Positions 1-7,886 are shown, counted from the first letter of the stretch. The stretch: DNA of 64,000 bases from an uncultured Oscillospiraceae bacterium (GCA_900548545.1 URKX01000004.1:17696-81695); one strand, 5' to 3'. The notes: generated from the sequence alone by a model not told the origin. Numbers and translations are program-made.

Positions 1-12
1 AATAGCGCTCAT
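1..12 (-). CDS. 5' end of a divergent gene running off the left edge
   Basis: Read on the minus strand, an ATG lies at 12-10 and is followed by codons for Ser, Ala and Ile before the window ends. A GAAAGGGG ribosome-binding site at 27-20 sits 7 nt upstream, which is the expected spacing. Only four codons are visible, so no function can be given. The gene is divergent from the MerR-type regulator at 215, and genes in that position are often the regulator's target, commonly an efflux pump. That link is inference only. Confidence 0.4.
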
Positions 13-149
13 AAAAACACCCCTTTCTCAGCCGTCCAGTTTGACAGCCGGAACATCAGCTTCCCCAGAGCAGCCTGCTGCAATTCCATATGTTCCTGCT
101 TCGATACCGCGCCGCCAAAATTTAAAAGTTCCATTTCCATACGCCGCCC

Positions 150-178
150 TTGCAAATTTCTTCACTATCCGGTATGAT
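150..178 (+). promoter_or_regulatory. Sigma-A promoter of the MerR-family gene
   Basis: TTGCAA at 150-155 and TATGAT at 173-178 are separated by 17 nt. The predicted transcript starts about 30 nt before the GAGG ribosome-binding site at 205-208. Confidence 0.6.
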
Positions 179-214
179 AAACGATACAGTAGATGTAAAG
201 TCAAGAGGTTTACC

Positions 215-1033
215 ATGACAAAGAAAAAATATTTGTATACCACAGGGCAGTTCGCGAAACTCAACGGCGTCAACAAGCGCACACTGCATTATTACGATGA
301 GATCGGGCTGTTTTGCCCCGAATTCAAAGGGGAAAACGGCTACCGCTACTACACCTGTTTTCAAACGGTGCAGCTGGAACTGATTCTGATACTGAGAAAG
401 ATCGGCTTGTCCATTGAAGAAATCATCCGCTACCAGAAAAAGCCATCGGGCGCTTCCTTCGCAGGGCTGATCGAGGAAAGAAAAGCTTTGATTGATAAAT
501 CCATTCAAGAGCTTCTGAAGACAAAAGCCTTTTTGGAACAGAAATCCCACAAACTCTCTTTGAGCCTTACGGCAAAAGAAGGAGAGATCGAAACCATCAC
601 GCTCCCCGAACAACGCCTTTTACTCAGCGCCCCCATCACGGGCGCATACGATGACAGCGATTTCGCGGTGGCAGGCGATTTTTCATTGCGGCTAAAATCC
701 ATTTACGGCCTTTATGACAATTTCGGGAGCCGAATTTCAGCTGAACAAGTTTTAAATGGGAACTACTATCACTACGACTGTTTTTTCGCTTATGGCAGGG
801 AGGATATTGAAATTTATGATGCTGTTCGCCCCGCGGGACCCTATTTGCGGGCCTTTTGCACAGGGGGGTGGAAAAAGCTGGAAAACGTTTACCAAACCAT
901 CTGTGCTTTTGCGGAAGAAAACCACTTGGAATTGGTGGGGTATTCTTATGAAGAGGGTCTCAACGAAATGTCCCTGCAAAGCGGCGATGACTATATTACG
1001 ATGATTACAGTTGGCTGCAAAAAAGCCCGGTAA
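215..1033 (+). CDS. MerR-family regulator with a BmrR/GyrI-like effector domain
   Basis: A 272-residue transcription regulator. Residues 7-75 form the MerR winged helix-turn-helix, with YTTGQFAKLNGVNKRTLHYY followed by DEIGLF and GYRYY. A helical linker spans about 80-120. The C-terminal 150 residues resemble a GyrI-like small-molecule-binding domain (YGREDIEIYDAV, PAGPYLRAFCTGGW), as in multidrug-sensing BmrR-type proteins. The ATG at 215 is chosen because GAGG lies 6 nt upstream and the protein then begins just before the DNA-binding domain; the open frame extends further upstream but has no family similarity. A divergent gene starts at position 12, so the regulator may control an adjacent transporter. 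The ligand is unknown. Confidence 0.85.
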   Translation: MTKKKYLYTTGQFAKLNGVNKRTLHYYDEIGLFCPEFKGENGYRYYTCFQTVQLELILILRKIGLSIEEIIRYQKKPSGASFAGLIEERKALIDKSIQELLKTKAFLEQKSHKLSLSLTAKEGEIETITLPEQRLLLSAPITGAYDDSDFAVAGDFSLRLKSIYGLYDNFGSRISAEQVLNGNYYHYDCFFAYGREDIEIYDAVRPAGPYLRAFCTGGWKKLENVYQTICAFAEENHLELVGYSYEEGLNEMSLQSGDDYITMITVGCKKAR

Positions 1034-1185
1034 AAAGGAGCCGAGCAAGGCTTCCCTGTTACGGGGAAGGGTCTCCTCAAAATCCCATATTCTCCGGATG
1101 GGACTACAGATGAGGGGCACACTAAGGTTCAGCTGATGCCTTCTGGTTTCTTTCGATCTCATGTTTCCTCCCAGCGCTCCCCAAG

Positions 1186-1214
1186 TTGACAGGGAAGCCG
1201 CGGGGAACTACAAT
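1186..1214 (+). promoter_or_regulatory. Consensus sigma-A promoter of the deacetylase gene
   Basis: TTGACA at 1186-1191 and TACAAT at 1209-1214 with a 17-nt spacer. The longest open frame appears to begin at the TTG inside this -35 box, which argues against that start and for the ATG at 1243. Confidence 0.8.
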
Positions 1215-1242
1215 CAAATCAGGGAAAGGGAGGGTTTTTTGT

Positions 1243-2979
1243 ATGAAACGGAAATGTTACGCACTGGTTCTAGCACTGGCATTGCTTTTTACCACAGTTT
1301 CCACCGGCTTTTTCGGGATGGAAGGGGCGGCGGCCGAACCCAAGCTCCTTGCGTTCACCTTCGACGACGGTCCCTCCTACAACACCCCGGCCTTGCTGGA
1401 CGGCCTCAAGGAACGGGGCGCAGCAGTCACCTTCTTCATGACCGGCGTAAACGGCAGCAGCGGCATTGCCAACCAGGAATCCCTGTTGGACAGGATGCGG
1501 GATGAGGGCCACCAGCTGGCAAACCACACCTACAGCCATATCATGCCCTTTGACACCCAGTCTGCTGCCACCATCAGCAGCCAGGTCGGCCGCGTGGAAG
1601 AGCTGCTGTTCCAACACATGGGGGGCAGCTACACCGACATGGTCCGCACCCCTGGCGGGGCCACCGGCGGCCTGGTGAAGAGCACCGTCCCGGCGCCCAT
1701 CATCACCTGGAGTGTGGATACCCTGGACTGGAAATACCACAACGCCAACACCGTATACAACAACATCCTTTCCGATGCCTACGACGGCGCCATCGTACTG
1801 CTCCATGACCTGTATTCCACCAGTGTCCAAGGGGTGCTGCGGGCCATGGACACCCTGAAGTCCCAGGGGTATGAGTTTGTGACCGTGTCAGAACTCCTCC
1901 GCCGCCGGGGCATCACCCCGGAAAACGGGAAGGTATACAGCAGCGCCCCCAACAAAGGGGTCAACCTCCCCGCCTACCGTGCTCCCTCTATCTCCCCGGC
2001 CGCGGACACTGCCGGGATCCAGGTCACCTTCTCTTCGGCGGACGGCCTGCCCCTGTACTACACCACAGACGGCTCCCTGCCCAACCTGGGCAGTCAACGG
2101 TACACCGGGCCCCTCACCATCACCGAAGACACCACGTTCACTGTGGTGGGGATCGACCAGTTCGGCACCCGCACCCAAGCTGTTTGCCAAACTGTGGCTG
2201 GGATGCCCCAGGCTTCCGCCCCCCAATTCACCTTTGAAGGCGGGCGGCTCATCCTGACTTCCCCCACCCAAGGCACACAGATCTATTACACCACAGATGG
2301 CTCACAGCCCACCTCCTCCAGCAACTTGTACACCCAGCCCTTCACCCCTGGGATCACCACAAAATGCGTGGCCTCTGGAGAGGGGTACTTAGACAGTGTG
2401 GCCATCACCTGCACCCTCACCCCCTATGGACGGATGTTCACCGATGTGGGGGCAGGCCAGTGGTTTTACCCCAGTGTGAGCGAGGCGGTGAGGCTGGGCC
2501 TGATGGACGGCATGGCGGAATATCAGTTCTCCCCCAACACCGCCCTGACCCGGGCCCAAGCCGCCCAGATCCTATACAACTTGGAAGGCCAACCCACGCC
2601 CGCGCAGGGAAGCTCCTTTCCAGACGTGATCGGCCATTGGGCAGCTTCAGCCATCGCCTGGGCCTCCCAGAACAGGGTGGTATCCGGCTACAACAATGGG
2701 ACGTTTTGCCCGGAACAGGGCGTCACCCGGCAGGAGCTGGCCCAAATGCTGTACAATTACAGTTCCTATAAGGGCCGTGATCTGAATGCCCGGGGGGACT
2801 TGAGCCTCTTCCCAGACAGGGGGAAGATCCAGGGATGGGCTCTGGATGCCATGGGCTGGGCCGTAGGGGAAGGGCTCTTTACAGGGCACGGCAGCGGCGC
2901 CCTTGACCCAGAAAGCACCGCCACCCGGGGACAGGCAGCCAGCCTCCTGACAAAATTCCACCAAACCCTGCGGCGGTAA
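1243..2979 (+). CDS. SLH-anchored polysaccharide (peptidoglycan) deacetylase
   Basis: A 578-residue exported protein. Residues 1-31 form a signal peptide ending in an Ala-rich region. The NodB deacetylase domain spans about 34-250, with the metal and catalytic motif TFDDG (Asp41, Asp42), HTYSH at 95-99, RTPGG and the late LLHD motif. Two chitobiase C-terminal-like beta repeats follow (each with YYTTDGS), then three SLH modules to the C-terminus. It probably removes N-acetyl groups from peptidoglycan or a wall polysaccharide while bound to the wall through SLH. The ATG at 1243 has GGGAGGG 8 nt upstream and the signal peptide starts there. It is transcribed alone from the promoter at 1186. Confidence 0.9.
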   Translation: MKRKCYALVLALALLFTTVSTGFFGMEGAAAEPKLLAFTFDDGPSYNTPALLDGLKERGAAVTFFMTGVNGSSGIANQESLLDRMRDEGHQLANHTYSHIMPFDTQSAATISSQVGRVEELLFQHMGGSYTDMVRTPGGATGGLVKSTVPAPIITWSVDTLDWKYHNANTVYNNILSDAYDGAIVLLHDLYSTSVQGVLRAMDTLKSQGYEFVTVSELLRRRGITPENGKVYSSAPNKGVNLPAYRAPSISPAADTAGIQVTFSSADGLPLYYTTDGSLPNLGSQRYTGPLTITEDTTFTVVGIDQFGTRTQAVCQTVAGMPQASAPQFTFEGGRLILTSPTQGTQIYYTTDGSQPTSSSNLYTQPFTPGITTKCVASGEGYLDSVAITCTLTPYGRMFTDVGAGQWFYPSVSEAVRLGLMDGMAEYQFSPNTALTRAQAAQILYNLEGQPTPAQGSSFPDVIGHWAASAIAWASQNRVVSGYNNGTFCPEQGVTRQELAQMLYNYSSYKGRDLNARGDLSLFPDRGKIQGWALDAMGWAVGEGLFTGHGSGALDPESTATRGQAASLLTKFHQTLRR

Positions 2980-3107
2980 AACGGAACCATCCCATACGCT
3001 CCCCAACGGGTTGGCAGCCACAAGGGCGGCTTTGCCATTGGCCTGCAAAGGGGCGCCTAGGGGCCGGCTGGCCCCTTTGAGAAGAACCCGGTATGGGGAA
3101 ACGCGGC

Positions 3108-3144
3108 GAGGGGGCTGGTGCAGTGCACCAGCCCCCTCTTTTTT
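3108..3144 (+). terminator. Rho-independent terminator after the deacetylase gene
   Basis: A near-perfect palindrome with 15-nt arms (GAGGGGGCTGGTGCA and its complement) is followed by six T at 3139-3144. The T-run is on the plus strand only. The arm core recurs in the terminator at 27171. Confidence 0.9.
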
Positions 3145-3160
3145 GCGGATCCTACAAAGC

Positions 3161-3748
3161 TCAATAATAGCGCATCACGGCAATGACCTTCCCCAGCACA
3201 GAGGCATGGTCGGAATAGATGGGCGAAAAGTCCGGGTTTTCCGGCTGTAACCGCACGCCACCCGGTTCCCGGAACAGCCGCTTCACCGTGGCCTCGTCGT
3301 CGATCATGGCCACAACGATCTCGCCGTCCTCTGCGGTGGCGACGCGTTCCGCCACCACATAGTCCCCATCCAGAATCCCGGCGTCCCGCATACTCAGGCC
3401 GCTGACGTGCAGGGCAAACAGCTCTTTCCCCTCTTTTTTGGGGAAGGGCAGGTACCCTTCCACATCCTCCACCGCCAAAATGGGCATCCCCGCAGTGACC
3501 TTTCCCAAAATGGGCACCTGGGCAGCGGGGGTTTCCCCCTCCACACGGATGGAGCGGTTGTGCCCCGCTTCCCGGGTGATGTAACCCAGGCGTTCCAAAG
3601 TTTTCAAGTGGGCGTGGACCGTTGAGGTAGACTTCAGCCCTGTTGCGGCACAGATTTCCCGAACCGTGGGAGGCACCCCCATAGAAGCCTCCTGCCGGAG
3701 GAATTCGTAGACTTTTTGCTGGCTTTTCGTAAGACGCCCCATCGCCAC
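3161..3748 (-). CDS. lexA: LexA SOS-response repressor
   Basis: A 195-residue LexA. Residues 1-65 form the winged helix that binds SOS operators (LTKSQQKVYEFL, PPTVREICAATGLKSTSTVHAHL). The self-cleavage Ala86-Gly87 lies in VTAGMPI. The S24-peptidase fold carries the catalytic Ser119 (SGLSM) and Lys156 (TVKRLF). RecA-stimulated autoproteolysis would relieve repression of DNA-repair genes. Translation starts at GTG 3748 (GGAG 10 nt upstream) or ATG 3742. A LexA-box-like palindrome overlaps its own -35 region, so autoregulation is expected. No recA or repair gene is adjacent. Confidence 0.97.
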   Translation of the reverse strand: MAMGRLTKSQQKVYEFLRQEASMGVPPTVREICAATGLKSTSTVHAHLKTLERLGYITREAGHNRSIRVEGETPAAQVPILGKVTAGMPILAVEDVEGYLPFPKKEGKELFALHVSGLSMRDAGILDGDYVVAERVATAEDGEIVVAMIDDEATVKRLFREPGGVRLQPENPDFSPIYSDHASVLGKVIAVMRYY

Positions 3749-3783
3749 GCCCCGCTTTCTCCAAGATACTATGAGATATTTGT

Positions 3784-3812
3784 ATTATAGCACAGGCGTG
3801 TACCGTTCGCAA
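3784..3812 (-). promoter_or_regulatory. lexA promoter
   Basis: On the minus strand TTGCGA (3812-3807) and TATAAT (3789-3784) are separated by 17 nt, directly upstream of lexA. Confidence 0.7.
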
Positions 3813-3823
3813 ACATTTGTTTG
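3810..3823. promoter_or_regulatory. LexA-box-like operator
   Basis: CAAACATTTGTTTG is a 5-4-5 dyad overlapping the lexA -35 region. The Bacillus-type SOS box is CGAAC-N4-GTTCG; here the second base pair of each arm is A/T instead of G/C. Position and symmetry support an SOS operator; binding is inferred. Confidence 0.6.
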
Positions 3824-3959
3824 TGAAAAACGCGAATTTTCTCGCTTTCTGCCGGGGAATCCCGCCCCCTGGAAAAGTTCATAAAATGGGAAGAAAATCT
3901 TTAAGGTTTATTCACAGCGCCTTAACAACTGGCCCAGGCGGACAGGGTATAATAACACC

Positions 3960-4086
3960 GTACTCAAAAGAAATGGACCGCACCTTTTCTTGAGATACAA
4001 TGTTCTACCCTCCTCAATAATACCCCTCAAGCTAAAACGGGAAGGGCCGGCAGTCGATTTGGCTGCCGGCCCTTCCCGTTTCCTTT
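3960..4086 (+). ncRNA. Candidate small regulatory RNA with C-rich anti-SD motifs
   Basis: The region between lexA and spoIIQ has no credible gene, yet ends in a very strong terminator (4034-4086). A TATAAT at 3948-3953 lies just upstream; the nearest -35-like element, TTAACA at 3922, has a long 20-nt spacer. The inferred transcript of about 127 nt has a 5' hairpin (3963-3994, 10 positions with one mismatch), then an unpaired segment with ACCCTCCTC (4007-4015) and ACCCCTC (4022-4028), then the terminator. C-rich single-stranded stretches complementary to Shine-Dalgarno sequences are typical of Firmicutes sRNAs such as RsaE/RoxS. The identity is unknown, and a peptide cannot be fully excluded. 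Confidence 0.45.
4034..4086 (+). terminator. Strong terminator with no annotated gene upstream
   Basis: Perfect 19-nt arms at 4035-4053 and 4063-4081 with a 9-nt loop, followed by a T-rich tail. It terminates a plus-strand transcript that is not otherwise annotated, the sRNA candidate. Confidence 0.85.
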
Positions 4087-4130
4087 TCTTCGCGAAAACA
4101 CTCCCCATCCATTTTGAGATCGCAAGCCGT

Positions 4131-4160
4131 GCATAAAGCACGTTCAAAAGGCTCAAAATA
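4131..4160 (+). promoter_or_regulatory. Putative sigma-F/sigma-G promoter of spoIIQ
   Basis: GCATA at 4131-4135, a 15-nt spacer and GCTCAAAATA at 4151-4160 resemble the forespore sigma-F consensus (GYATA, about 15 nt, GGnnAnAnTR), with one mismatch at the second G. spoIIQ is a sigma-F regulon member in Bacillus, so motif and gene agree. Confidence 0.55.
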
Positions 4161-4203
4161 CCTTTGCAACAAACGCAATTTGAGCCGAAAGGAACGTGTG
4201 CTT

Positions 4204-5019
4204 ATGAACGGAAAACGCTTTTCAGAGGAGAAAACCCGGCGCAATGGGTTCTATTTGGCGCTGGCGGTATGCCTGGTGGCGGTAGGCATCGCCGCATGGA
4301 GCACCTACGACGCGGTAACCAGCTACACAGATCCTCAAAGCTCCCTCTCCCAGCAAGAGGGAAGCTCTCCCGCCTCTTCCCAGGCACAGGCAGGCATCTC
4401 GTTAGAGGAGGAAGACGGGGAGGGCCATGGGAACTCCTCCAGCAGGCCCAGCGACGACCCTGAGGCCCCCCAGGGCTCCTCTGCCCAGGAAACCGCCGGC
4501 CAGGTGACTCAGCAAACGCCGGAACCTTCCCCTGCCCCTGAGAGCCAGCCCGAACAGGAAGAACCCCAGGAACAGGTGCCTGCCACCGCGCCTTTGTATG
4601 AGATCAGCCAAGAGATGATCTGGCCCATCAAAGGTGGGGACTCCCTCAATGCTTACAGCGCCGGCGCGCCGGTGTACTCCAAAACTATGAAGGACTGGCG
4701 CATCCACACCGGCCTGGATGTGGCCGCTGAAAACGAGTCCCCCGTACTCGCCTGCGCCAACGGCCAGGTGAAAGAAACCTACACCGACAGTATGCTGGGC
4801 AACGTGATCCTGGTGGAACACGGGGACTACCTGTTCTACTACTGCGGTGTTGGGGAAAATTTCCTGGTAAACCCCGGGGATGTGGTCACTGCCGGGCAGC
4901 AGCTGGGCGTGGTGACAGCTGTCCCCTATGAAGCCGCCGAAGAGCCCCACCTCCACTTGGAAGTCCGCCGTGACGGCGTTGCCTTAGACCCCCAGGCAGT
5001 TTTAGACGGCACCCTGTAA
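4204..5019 (+). CDS. spoIIQ: SpoIIQ-like forespore M23/LytM-domain protein
   Basis: A 271-residue protein with one N-terminal membrane segment (about 16-37), a long Ser/Pro/Glu/Gln-rich linker (about 45-125) and a C-terminal LytM domain. Two metal-site motifs are intact: HTGLD (His168, Asp172) and HLH (His249, His251). The usual third histidine motif (YAHL type) is replaced by YYCGVG, as in partly degenerate SpoIIQ proteins. SpoIIQ docks with SpoIIIAH across the engulfment space and supports forespore development. The call rests on architecture, the forespore-type promoter and the adjacent spoIIID. The ATG at 4204 has AAAGGA 10 nt upstream. An ordinary M23 endopeptidase is the alternative. 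Confidence 0.75.
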   Translation: MNGKRFSEEKTRRNGFYLALAVCLVAVGIAAWSTYDAVTSYTDPQSSLSQQEGSSPASSQAQAGISLEEEDGEGHGNSSSRPSDDPEAPQGSSAQETAGQVTQQTPEPSPAPESQPEQEEPQEQVPATAPLYEISQEMIWPIKGGDSLNAYSAGAPVYSKTMKDWRIHTGLDVAAENESPVLACANGQVKETYTDSMLGNVILVEHGDYLFYYCGVGENFLVNPGDVVTAGQQLGVVTAVPYEAAEEPHLHLEVRRDGVALDPQAVLDGTL

Positions 5020-5024
5020 TACGC

Positions 5025-5279
5025 CTACTTCATGGCCTGGTATTTCTTTTTGGTGGCCATGCCGCCCCGGATATGCCGTTGGGCTTTGTTGACCGCCAAC
5101 ACGTTTTTCACGTCCCGATACAGGCTGCTGTCCAGCTCTTTCAAGCGCTGGGAAACATCCTTGTGCACGGTGCTCTTGCTCACGCCAAACTGCTTGGCGG
5201 CCCGGCGCACAGTGGCCTTGTTTTCCACAATATATTCCCCGAGCTTAGTAGCCCGGTCATCAATGACGCGGCTTCTCAT
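5025..5279 (-). CDS. spoIIID: SpoIIID mother-cell sporulation regulator
   Basis: An 84-residue helix-turn-helix protein with the diagnostic SpoIIID sequence: LGEYIVENKATVRRAAKQFG, then VSKSTVHKDVSQRL and the C-terminal RHIRGGMATKKKY. It regulates sigma-E and sigma-K genes in the mother cell. ATG 5279 is preferred over the in-frame GTG at 5285 because GAGGGG lies 5 nt upstream of it. In many Clostridia spoIIID lies downstream of spoIIQ on the same strand; here the two converge with only five bases between stop codons. No clear sigma-E promoter was recognised upstream. Confidence 0.95.
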   Translation of the reverse strand: MRSRVIDDRATKLGEYIVENKATVRRAAKQFGVSKSTVHKDVSQRLKELDSSLYRDVKNVLAVNKAQRHIRGGMATKKKYQAMK

Positions 5280-5361
5280 AAGCACCCCTCGCTTCCAATG
5301 TGTTAGATAGATATGAGGAAGCAGGGGCGGTTAGTACAAAAACGCCTGACCCCGCGGACAG

Positions 5362-5407
5362 GAAAAGCGCCCCCCAAGTTTTTCCCTTGGTGGGGCGCTA
5401 TTTTTCT
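5362..5407 (-). terminator. Terminator downstream of the S9 peptidase gene
   Basis: Stem AGCGCCCC/GGGGCGCT extended by CCAAG/CTTGG with one bulged base. Short T-runs occur on both sides, so it can act in either direction. The 130 bases from 5408 to the peptidase stop are GC-rich and show nothing else. Confidence 0.7.
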
Positions 5408-5537
5408 ATGCCGTTCCCTGCCCTAGCGGGGCGCTGGGAGTTCTCCCGGAAACAGCAGGGCACTGCCCGGCTCCCGGCAAAGGGAACGCCGCCGGGGGAC
5501 CTGCACCCCGCTATGGGCAGCCGGTTGGGGCACAGGG

Positions 5538-7538
5538 TCAGACGTGCTTTTCAAACCAGTCGGTGATCTCCTTCAGCCGGCGGATGCGGTGACGGGGCTT
5601 GCCGGACCGGGAGAGCTCGTGGTTCTCCCCGTGGAAAATGATCATCCGGGTTTCCACGCCCAACTGCTGCAAGGCGGAGTAGATCTGGTAACCTTCCGGC
5701 AGGGGGCAGCGGTAATCCTCATCGCTGTGGATCACCAAGGTGGGGGTGGAGGCGTGGTTCAAGTATTTCAAGGGGGAGTGGAACCACAGCTTCTCCATGC
5801 TGTTCCACACATTGTCCTTGGCGCCCAGGCCCATCTGGTCCCGGCCAAAGCCTTCGCCGATGTCGCTGGTGAACCCAAAGCCCACCCAGTTGGCAATGGA
5901 ACGCTGGGTGGCCGCGGCGCAGAACCGGTCAGTATGGCCGATGATCCAGTTGGTCATAAAGCCGCCATAGCTGCCGCCGGTGACGCACAGCCGCTTCGCG
6001 TCGATCTGGGGATACTTCTCCAGGACTTTGTCGGTGAACACCATGATGTCGTCGTAATCAATGGTGCCGTATTTCCCCCGGAGGTCTGCAAACTCGTTGC
6101 CCCGGCCGTCGCCGCCACGGGGGTTGCAGAAGAACACAAAGTAGCCCTGGTTGGCCCAGAACTGCATTTCGTGGTAGAACACTTCGCCGTAAACCGTCTT
6201 GGGGCCGCCGTGGATGTCCAGCACTGCGGGGTAGGTTTTGCTGGGGTCAAAATCCTTGGGCAGCAGCACCCAGCCGTCCAGGTCGGTGCCGTCGTTTTCA
6301 TAGGATAACTTTTGGGGCATAGCCACATACACGCCCCCCAAGGCTTTCTCGTTGAGGAAGGTCAACTGGGTGCGCTCCTGCTTGGCCTCGTCCCAGGCGT
6401 ACACCTCTTGCAGCTTCATGTCCTGCATCCCCACAAAGTACAGTTTGCCGTCCCGGACATCCATGCAGTCCACCGAGCCCTCCTGGGTGTACACCGGCCG
6501 GATCTCCCCGGTTTGCTCCAGGCAGTACACATGGGAGGCATTGCGGATGGTGGCCACAAAATAGTACTTGCCATCCTGGGCAATCAGGTCACGGCCGCCG
6601 CCCAACCGGCAGTCGCTGCCCACGGAAGACCCCACCGCCTGCTCATAGGGGGCAAACAGGGAAACCTCCCTGGTTTCCGGGTCCAGGGTGTAGAATTGGG
6701 CGTTCTCATTGATGCCGTAGCGCTTGCTGTCCGTGCCCAACAGCAGGATCTTGTCCCCCCACCAGGCGGCGTCGTACAGGCTGTAGACCCGGGGCTTCAA
6801 CAGTTCGGTGGTGGAGCCGGTTTCCAGGTCATACACATACACGCCGCTTTTCTCCTTGCGTTTCACGGTGAATGCCTGGCCGGTGTAGAGGATCTTCTTC
6901 CCATCGGCGCTGAGGTGGGCTCCGCCCACACTGAAGGTTTCCCGGGTAATGCGGGTCAGCTTCCCGGTGCTCTCCTCCAGCAGGAACAGGGCTGTGCGGT
7001 GCTTGTTCACATAGCCGGCGCCATTAAAGTAAAAGGGCAGCTCATCCAGCACCTGGTAATCCCGCTCCTCCTTTTTCTCCCGGAGCAGGGCCTCCTTGGC
7101 GGCGCCCTTCATGGCATATGCCTTGGAGAACCGCAGGTCCCAGTTGACGGAGAGCAGGTACACGCCCTCCCCTACCTTGTCCACCAAAGAGGCGGACAGG
7201 GGCACGCTGAAAGCTTTTTGGGCCTCGCCGCCCCGGACATCCAGCCGGTAAAAAGCGGTGTACTCTTCCCCAGCCTCCTGGGCCTTTTTCCCCTGGGGGT
7301 CACGCCCCGACTGGAACAGCAAGGTGTGGGGGCCGTCCCATAGGAACCCGCCGGTCTTGCCGTCGGTGGTCAGCTGGAAAGCCTCCCCCTCCTGGGGTTT
7401 CACCCACAAGTCCCGCTGGTAACCGTTTTCTTCCACATCGGCTTTGGCGACCACAAAGGCCACGTCGCCCTCCGGCCCGCAGCGCAGAGCCGACAGGAAG
7501 GTATATTTGGTAAAAGCGTCCATTTTCAGTGCTTCCAT
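5538..7538 (-). CDS. S9-family prolyl oligopeptidase (acylaminoacyl-peptidase type)
   Basis: A 666-residue cytoplasmic serine peptidase. Residues to about 400 form a beta-propeller that admits only short peptides. The C-terminal alpha/beta-hydrolase domain carries the nucleophile motif GGSYGGFMTNW, the acid in HSDEDYRCP and the histidine in HGENHELSR. There is no signal peptide. It likely trims short peptides in peptide catabolism or turnover. ATG 7538 follows GAGG by 5 nt. It has its own promoter at 7577-7605 and looks monocistronic. The family is clear but the exact substrate is not. Confidence 0.92.
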   Translation of the reverse strand: MEALKMDAFTKYTFLSALRCGPEGDVAFVVAKADVEENGYQRDLWVKPQEGEAFQLTTDGKTGGFLWDGPHTLLFQSGRDPQGKKAQEAGEEYTAFYRLDVRGGEAQKAFSVPLSASLVDKVGEGVYLLSVNWDLRFSKAYAMKGAAKEALLREKKEERDYQVLDELPFYFNGAGYVNKHRTALFLLEESTGKLTRITRETFSVGGAHLSADGKKILYTGQAFTVKRKEKSGVYVYDLETGSTTELLKPRVYSLYDAAWWGDKILLLGTDSKRYGINENAQFYTLDPETREVSLFAPYEQAVGSSVGSDCRLGGGRDLIAQDGKYYFVATIRNASHVYCLEQTGEIRPVYTQEGSVDCMDVRDGKLYFVGMQDMKLQEVYAWDEAKQERTQLTFLNEKALGGVYVAMPQKLSYENDGTDLDGWVLLPKDFDPSKTYPAVLDIHGGPKTVYGEVFYHEMQFWANQGYFVFFCNPRGGDGRGNEFADLRGKYGTIDYDDIMVFTDKVLEKYPQIDAKRLCVTGGSYGGFMTNWIIGHTDRFCAAATQRSIANWVGFGFTSDIGEGFGRDQMGLGAKDNVWNSMEKLWFHSPLKYLNHASTPTLVIHSDEDYRCPLPEGYQIYSALQQLGVETRMIIFHGENHELSRSGKPRHRIRRLKEITDWFEKHV

Positions 7539-7576
7539 GGTACCTCATCCTTTCTATATGCCATAAGCTTTCCTAC

Positions 7577-7605
7577 ATTATAGTGCAGAAGCATTAAAGT
7601 GGCAA
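7577..7605 (-). promoter_or_regulatory. Promoter of the S9 peptidase gene
   Basis: On the minus strand TTGCCA (7605-7600) and TATAAT (7582-7577) with a 17-nt spacer. Confidence 0.75.
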
Positions 7606-7840
7606 GGGATTTTTCCCCTAAGAGGCTTTATTCCGGTCATTCCAATTTCCTCAGGCGTTCGATCAACGGGGATGGGTCGGCACATGGACCTAGGGCAAAT
7701 CATGCGCGGCCGAAAGCAAATCCCCTCCGCAGTAGTCCCCGGACTGTGAAAGCCCTTCTGAACGAGGCCATGGAAGGGTAGCCGCGGAACTCTCCGGTAA
7801 TCTCCCCCACGGGAAAAGCCGTAAAAGAGGGCTCCTTCAT
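7606..7840. other. Intergenic stretch with no clear gene
   Basis: About 235 bases lie between the peptidase promoter and the terminator of the upstream surface-protein gene. A minus-strand frame of 46 codons starts at the ATG at 7840 but has no good ribosome-binding site and no recognised family. No riboswitch, tRNA or repeat was recognised here. Confidence 0.4.
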
Positions 7841-7881
7841 AAAAACGCCGTAAGGGATGGCCCCATCCCCCACAGCGTTTT
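7841..7881 (-). terminator. Terminator after the SLH/L,D-transpeptidase gene
   Basis: On the minus strand AAAACGC and GCGTTTTT bracket an inner GGGATGG/CCATCCC stem, ending in a T-run just past the stop codon at 7887. Confidence 0.85.
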
Positions 7882-7886
7882 ATCAT

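Noticed and set aside
28..282. 84-codon minus-strand frame opposite the MerR start
   Set aside because: It lies across the MerR promoter and ribosome-binding site, has no family resemblance and lacks a ribosome-binding site.
7578..7886. 102-codon minus-strand frame before the peptidase gene
   Set aside because: It runs through the terminator at 7841 and the peptidase promoter, has low-complexity composition and no recognisable family.
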